Assembly: GCF_001984035.1 (NCBI RefSeq) | Contig: NZ_CP019449.1 | Span: 1,178,001 to 1,242,000 of the forward strand | Origin: Sphingopyxis sp. QXT-31 | GTDB lineage: Bacteria > Pseudomonadota > Alphaproteobacteria > Sphingomonadales > Sphingomonadaceae | Length of the DNA: 64,000 nt | Reading direction: 5' to 3' | Part shown: one piece after another, positions 60,950-64,000 of the stretch | How positions within the stretch are numbered: position 1 is the first letter of the stretch | How the letters are laid out: every line of letters begins with the position of its first letter | Notes under the pieces: generated by a model | Told to the model about the DNA's origin: nothing | Database searches by the model: none | The model's input: the letters and a program-made list of their open reading frames with translations, nothing else | Position numbers and translations under genes: made by a program

Positions 60950-61849
60950 TTATGCCCGGCGGAGGGTCACCAGCACCACCGCCCCTTCGCTCGCATAGGC
61001 GCTGCGCCGCTCGACGATCGACAGCGTCACCGGCACGGCAGCGCCGTCGCGCGCGACCAGCTCCGACTCGATCCGCGCCGGCACGCCGGTCCGGAAAAGC
61101 TCTTCCAGTGCCTCGGCGAAAGCCTGGCGCCGCGCGAGCGCAAGCAGCGCCGAAAAGCGTACGCGCCGGATCGCCTCGTCGCCGACGCCGATCGTCGCCA
61201 GCAGCGCGTTATTGGCGTGCTCGATCGCTTCGCGCACCGAGATGCAGGCATGGCCGATGCCGCCGTCGACCTCGATCGCGCGAATCGCCGCGCCGCGCGC
61301 GTCGTCGCGTTCGCGCGCCGCCATCGCTTCGCTGACGTCGCGCAGCACGATCGCCCCGCCGATCGGCAACGGAATCAGGTCGGCATGCAGCCACTGCCCC
61401 GGACGCAGCAGCGACGGCAGGTCGCCCGAAAAACGCTCGCGGTGATCGATCATGCGCAGAATATGGTGGAAGACCAGGCTGGTCTCGATCGCGGGCAGCG
61501 CGGCGACCAGCGGCTGGCCGACCAGCGCCGCGGCGTTCGCCTCGAGCATGTCGCCCGCGGCGGGGTTGATCGCGACGATCCGACGCTGCCGGTCGACGAG
61601 AATCAGGCTGTCGCGAATCGATTCAAGCAACAGCGCCTGCGATTCGCGCAGCCTTGCCGCGGACGAGTCCGCTGCCTCTGCACCCGCCCCACCCAGCCGA
61701 CGATAATCGTCGAGCGAGATGAGAACATGCGCGTCCTTGCCGTGATGTGTCACCACCACGGGCCGCCGCGCCGCGTGCTGCCTCCAGTTCGCAAAACCGC
61801 GGATGAAATCCGCCGCCGATACGCGTTCGGGTGAGCGATCCAACTCCAT
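60950..61849 (-). CDS. PAS-domain protein with N-terminal Phd/YefM-like domain
   Basis: A 299-aa soluble sensor-like protein. Residues 1-55 (VSAADFIRGFANWRQHAARR, then PVVVTHHGKDAHVLISLDDY) match the Phd/YefM antitoxin DNA-binding fold. A PAS domain follows (about 65-175, SLILVDRQRRIVAINPAAGD, MIDHRERFSGDL), and a second, PAS-like region fills the C-terminus. No kinase, cyclase or toxin domain is present. The likely role is a one-component, signal-sensing transcription factor. Confidence 0.82.
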   Translation of the reverse strand: MELDRSPERVSAADFIRGFANWRQHAARRPVVVTHHGKDAHVLISLDDYRRLGGAGAEAADSSAARLRESQALLLESIRDSLILVDRQRRIVAINPAAGDMLEANAAALVGQPLVAALPAIETSLVFHHILRMIDHRERFSGDLPSLLRPGQWLHADLIPLPIGGAIVLRDVSEAMAARERDDARGAAIRAIEVDGGIGHACISVREAIEHANNALLATIGVGDEAIRRVRFSALLALARRQAFAEALEELFRTGVPARIESELVARDGAAVPVTLSIVERRSAYASEGAVVLVTLRRA

Positions 61850-61918
61850 ATTGTCCTCCGGACCGATGCCGTCTCTCGTATTTTGGGACGCGCGGGGGCG
61901 CCTTCGCTCCGGACCGGA

Positions 61919-63544
61919 TCAACCCACCAGCCGCGCCTGGCCGCAGCGCAACGCGTTGACGCGGGCGTCGGCCTGCCCGACATGGAGGCCGAGCACAGCC
62001 GTCACTTGCTCTAGCACGCCGTCGAGCACCGGCGCAGCGGTGGCGACGGTCTGGGCCACAAGAGTCTTCAAGGCCCCGAGATTCAACCCGATTCCCAGCA
62101 CCGATCCCGTCAGTTCCATGCGGTCCGACAGCGACTTCGCGGCGCCCGCCACCAACCCCGTGCTCGACACTGTCTTGACCGTGCCGTCGGCAATGTCGTC
62201 CCGCGAAAAGGCGACGGGTTTCTCCTCCAGATCGGACAGGAAAAGTTCGGCCTCGGCATCGACGCTGGCGAGCGGCAGCTTCAGCAGTCGCGCCTTCCCG
62301 GGATCGAGCGCGCGCCCCATGTCGCGGAAGTCGCTGTCGCTGACGCTGCCGATCGCAAGCATCGCGGGCGAGGTCGTCACCGCAAGCTTCACCGCCTCGT
62401 CGCTACCCTTGCTGCAGTCGATGTCCGAAATGCGTGCGGCGGCCGACCCGAGCTCGGCGAGCACCGGAATCTCGACCGTCGCGACCGGGGTCGCCACCTT
62501 CGTATCGACGCGCAGCCGCACCTGCGCGGTGCGGACGACGACCTCATTGTCGTCCGTGACTGCGATCAGCGGCGAATTGGCCGGCGGCTCGCCGATGATC
62601 AGCCCCACCTTGATATGCGACCCGCCGGGCAGGCCGCTGACCAGGTCGAGGTCGACCTGGCGATCGGCCGAAGCGGTCACCAGCATCGCGCGCATCAGGC
62701 TGAGCAGGTTGACGCGCACCGGGTTCGCGGGATCGACGCGTGCGCTCGCGTGGCGCGGGCCGAGGTCGATCACCGAGGCCGGGATCAAGGTCGTCGGGTC
62801 CGCGCGTGCCGCCATATGCTCGACCACCGACGCGGCGCTGCCGTCGGAAGCTGCGGCAAGCGCCGAGAGTACCTGCGGCATGGTCACCTCGCTGTTCAGC
62901 GTCTGGCCGAAGGTCAGCGCCTCGACCCCGATCTCGGTGCGCAGCGCTTCCGAAAAGGCGAGCAGGTCGACGTCGGCGCTCGCCAGCGCGTTGTAATCCA
63001 TCACCGAAAGGCCCAATTCGCTGCCCGTCAGCGCCGACAGGATCGCGTTGGGGACGCCGCCGTTGACCGCCGCGACACGCGAGCCGAGCGAAAAGGCCGC
63101 ATAGCCGCGCCGCGCACCCGTAGCGCTCGCGCTGATCACATTGCTGTTGCGCCCGGTGATGAGGCGCCCGAAGAACAGGGGATGCGAGCGTGTCAGCACG
63201 ATGCGCACCGCATTTGGCGACGACCCGCCCTCGGTGAAGCGCTGTTCGGCGGCGATGCCGGCGTCGGGGGCGTAGCTGCCGCGGGTGATCGAGGCGATGA
63301 CTATGCCGCAGTCGCAGTTGGCGGCGATGATGCGTTCCGCCGCTGCGCGTTCCTCGCCGGGCTTGGCGGCGGCGGCCATCGCGGCAGCATCGGCGATCCC
63401 CTGCAGCTTGCGACGGTCGAGGTGCAGCGCGCCGATATCGACCGCCAGCGCCGCAGCGCCGATCAGCATCGTCAGCCCGAAGGCGGCGGCGATGCTGATC
63501 GCTCCGCGCGTATCGCGATGCAGCGAAGAGAGCAGCGCGCGCAT
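61919..63544 (-). CDS. TadG-like pilus-assembly protein
   Basis: A 541-aa protein of the TadG type. The N-terminus RDTRGAISIAAAFGLTMLIG with AALAVDIGALHLDRRKLQGI is the TadE/G-like membrane anchor; the rest is periplasmic and contains the repeated beta-rich parts of such proteins (DVDLLAFSEALRTEIGVEAL). The frame extends to 63973 but the ATG at 63544 overlaps the TadE-like stop (TGATG), so that start is used. It should assist Flp/Tad pilus assembly or a related surface structure. Confidence 0.84.
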   Translation of the reverse strand: MRALLSSLHRDTRGAISIAAAFGLTMLIGAAALAVDIGALHLDRRKLQGIADAAAMAAAAKPGEERAAAERIIAANCDCGIVIASITRGSYAPDAGIAAEQRFTEGGSSPNAVRIVLTRSHPLFFGRLITGRNSNVISASATGARRGYAAFSLGSRVAAVNGGVPNAILSALTGSELGLSVMDYNALASADVDLLAFSEALRTEIGVEALTFGQTLNSEVTMPQVLSALAAASDGSAASVVEHMAARADPTTLIPASVIDLGPRHASARVDPANPVRVNLLSLMRAMLVTASADRQVDLDLVSGLPGGSHIKVGLIIGEPPANSPLIAVTDDNEVVVRTAQVRLRVDTKVATPVATVEIPVLAELGSAAARISDIDCSKGSDEAVKLAVTTSPAMLAIGSVSDSDFRDMGRALDPGKARLLKLPLASVDAEAELFLSDLEEKPVAFSRDDIADGTVKTVSSTGLVAGAAKSLSDRMELTGSVLGIGLNLGALKTLVAQTVATAAPVLDGVLEQVTAVLGLHVGQADARVNALRCGQARLVG

Positions 63545-63999
63545 CAGTCGGCCGGCAGTTCGAAGGTCGCGCTGGCGCGGATCTCGTCGCCGGGCGAGGG
63601 CACGAGCGAATTGCGCAGCAGGCTGGTTTCCGGAACCCGGTAGGTCAGATCGACCGTGATCGCGTCGCTTGTTTCGGAGACCGCCACGTCGCGGAGTTCG
63701 GTGCGATAGCCCCCGACGCCGTGCATGCTGCGGTCGATCGCGCGCACCGCCACCGCGCGGCGGTCGGCGGCGTCGAGCCCGGTGATCGCGGCGCGCGCGC
63801 CGTCGTTCGCCGCCTGCTGCACGCTGTGCGCGAGCATGAAATATTGGCCGTAGATCAGGATGCCGAGCAGCAGCATCAGGAACAGCGGCAGCAGCAGCGC
63901 GGTCTCGATCATCGCAGTGCCGCGCGCGTTGCGCCGAAAGACGGCAGCAAGGCGGCGGAGGTGGGCCGCACACGGGATATGGCGAACGATCCAGGTCAT
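63544..63999 (-). CDS. TadE-like pseudopilin/pilus protein (start at window edge)
   Basis: A 151-aa protein with the TadE signature RGTAMIETALLLPLFLMLLL then GILIYGQYFMLAHSVQQAAN, a prepilin-like N-terminal helix, and a beta-rich periplasmic tail. The ATG at 63999 is the last possible one in the window; the true start could lie further right. It is joined to the TadG-like gene. Other tad genes, if present, are outside. Confidence 0.84.
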   Translation of the reverse strand: MTWIVRHIPCAAHLRRLAAVFRRNARGTAMIETALLLPLFLMLLLGILIYGQYFMLAHSVQQAANDGARAAITGLDAADRRAVAVRAIDRSMHGVGGYRTELRDVAVSETSDAITVDLTYRVPETSLLRNSLVPSPGDEIRASATFELPAD

Positions 64000-64000
64000 G

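Noticed and set aside
1..64000. CRISPR array, rRNA or IS element
   Set aside because: No regularly spaced direct repeats, no rRNA-like stretch and no transposase gene were found on reading both strands.

Overview
The window is high-GC DNA from an alphaproteobacterium, most likely a member of the Sphingomonadales (Sphingopyxis/Sphingomonas-like). That is inferred from protein styles and from the mix of TonB receptor, collar-domain and TadE/G genes, not from a marker gene. About two thirds (roughly 1-38,800, possibly to 42,600) is a nearly complete temperate siphophage-type prophage. The rest is host chromosome. No rRNA, canonical tRNA, CRISPR array or IS element was seen.

Prophage layout. A P4-type tyrosine integrase runs in from the left edge. 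A leftward operon of twelve small genes (6002 down to 698), mostly joined by 4-nt ATGA overlaps, begins with a ParB/DGQHR-domain protein and a HerA-like ATPase and ends with an AlpA-type regulator. Two control regions follow. One (6072-6185) has a 16-bp inverted repeat and three tandem AAAGGGG palindromes in front of a MerR-like gene. The other (7490-7599) lies between a CI-like repressor and a small Cro-like protein. Both carry the same 15-bp operator. Rightward come a DnaG-type primase, a DUF3987-like protein and a NusG/KOW-type putative antiterminator at the early/late junction. The late genes are HNH, P27 small terminase, large terminase, portal, ClpP-type protease, HK97 major capsid, connectors, tail tube, a G/GT tail chaperone pair joined by a lambda-type GGGAAAG -1 frameshift site, an 1805-aa tape measure, a tail protein with an internal duplication, and an SGNH-hydrolase-type fibre. 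The lysis block has a GH108 endolysin, a two-TM holin candidate and overlapping i-/o-spanins.

Cargo. Right of lysis lies a two-gene module with a PIN-domain nuclease and its own candidate promoter. Then come small sparse genes (lipoprotein, XRE regulator, exported Cys protein, HIRAN protein) and strong terminators, up to about 42.6 kb. A second cargo gene, an exported protein with its own terminator, sits between the tail chaperone and the tape measure. The right attachment site could not be fixed.

Host part. A tripartite RND efflux operon (membrane fusion protein, pump, outer-membrane factor; minus strand) is divergent from a 1070-aa autotransporter. Next is an ECF sigma / FecR / STN-TonB receptor signalling cassette, then a two-gene acyl-CoA dehydrogenase operon with a MerR-type candidate operator. 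Three tandem secreted collar-domain proteins, a Phd-PAS fusion protein and a TadE/TadG pair at the right edge complete the window.
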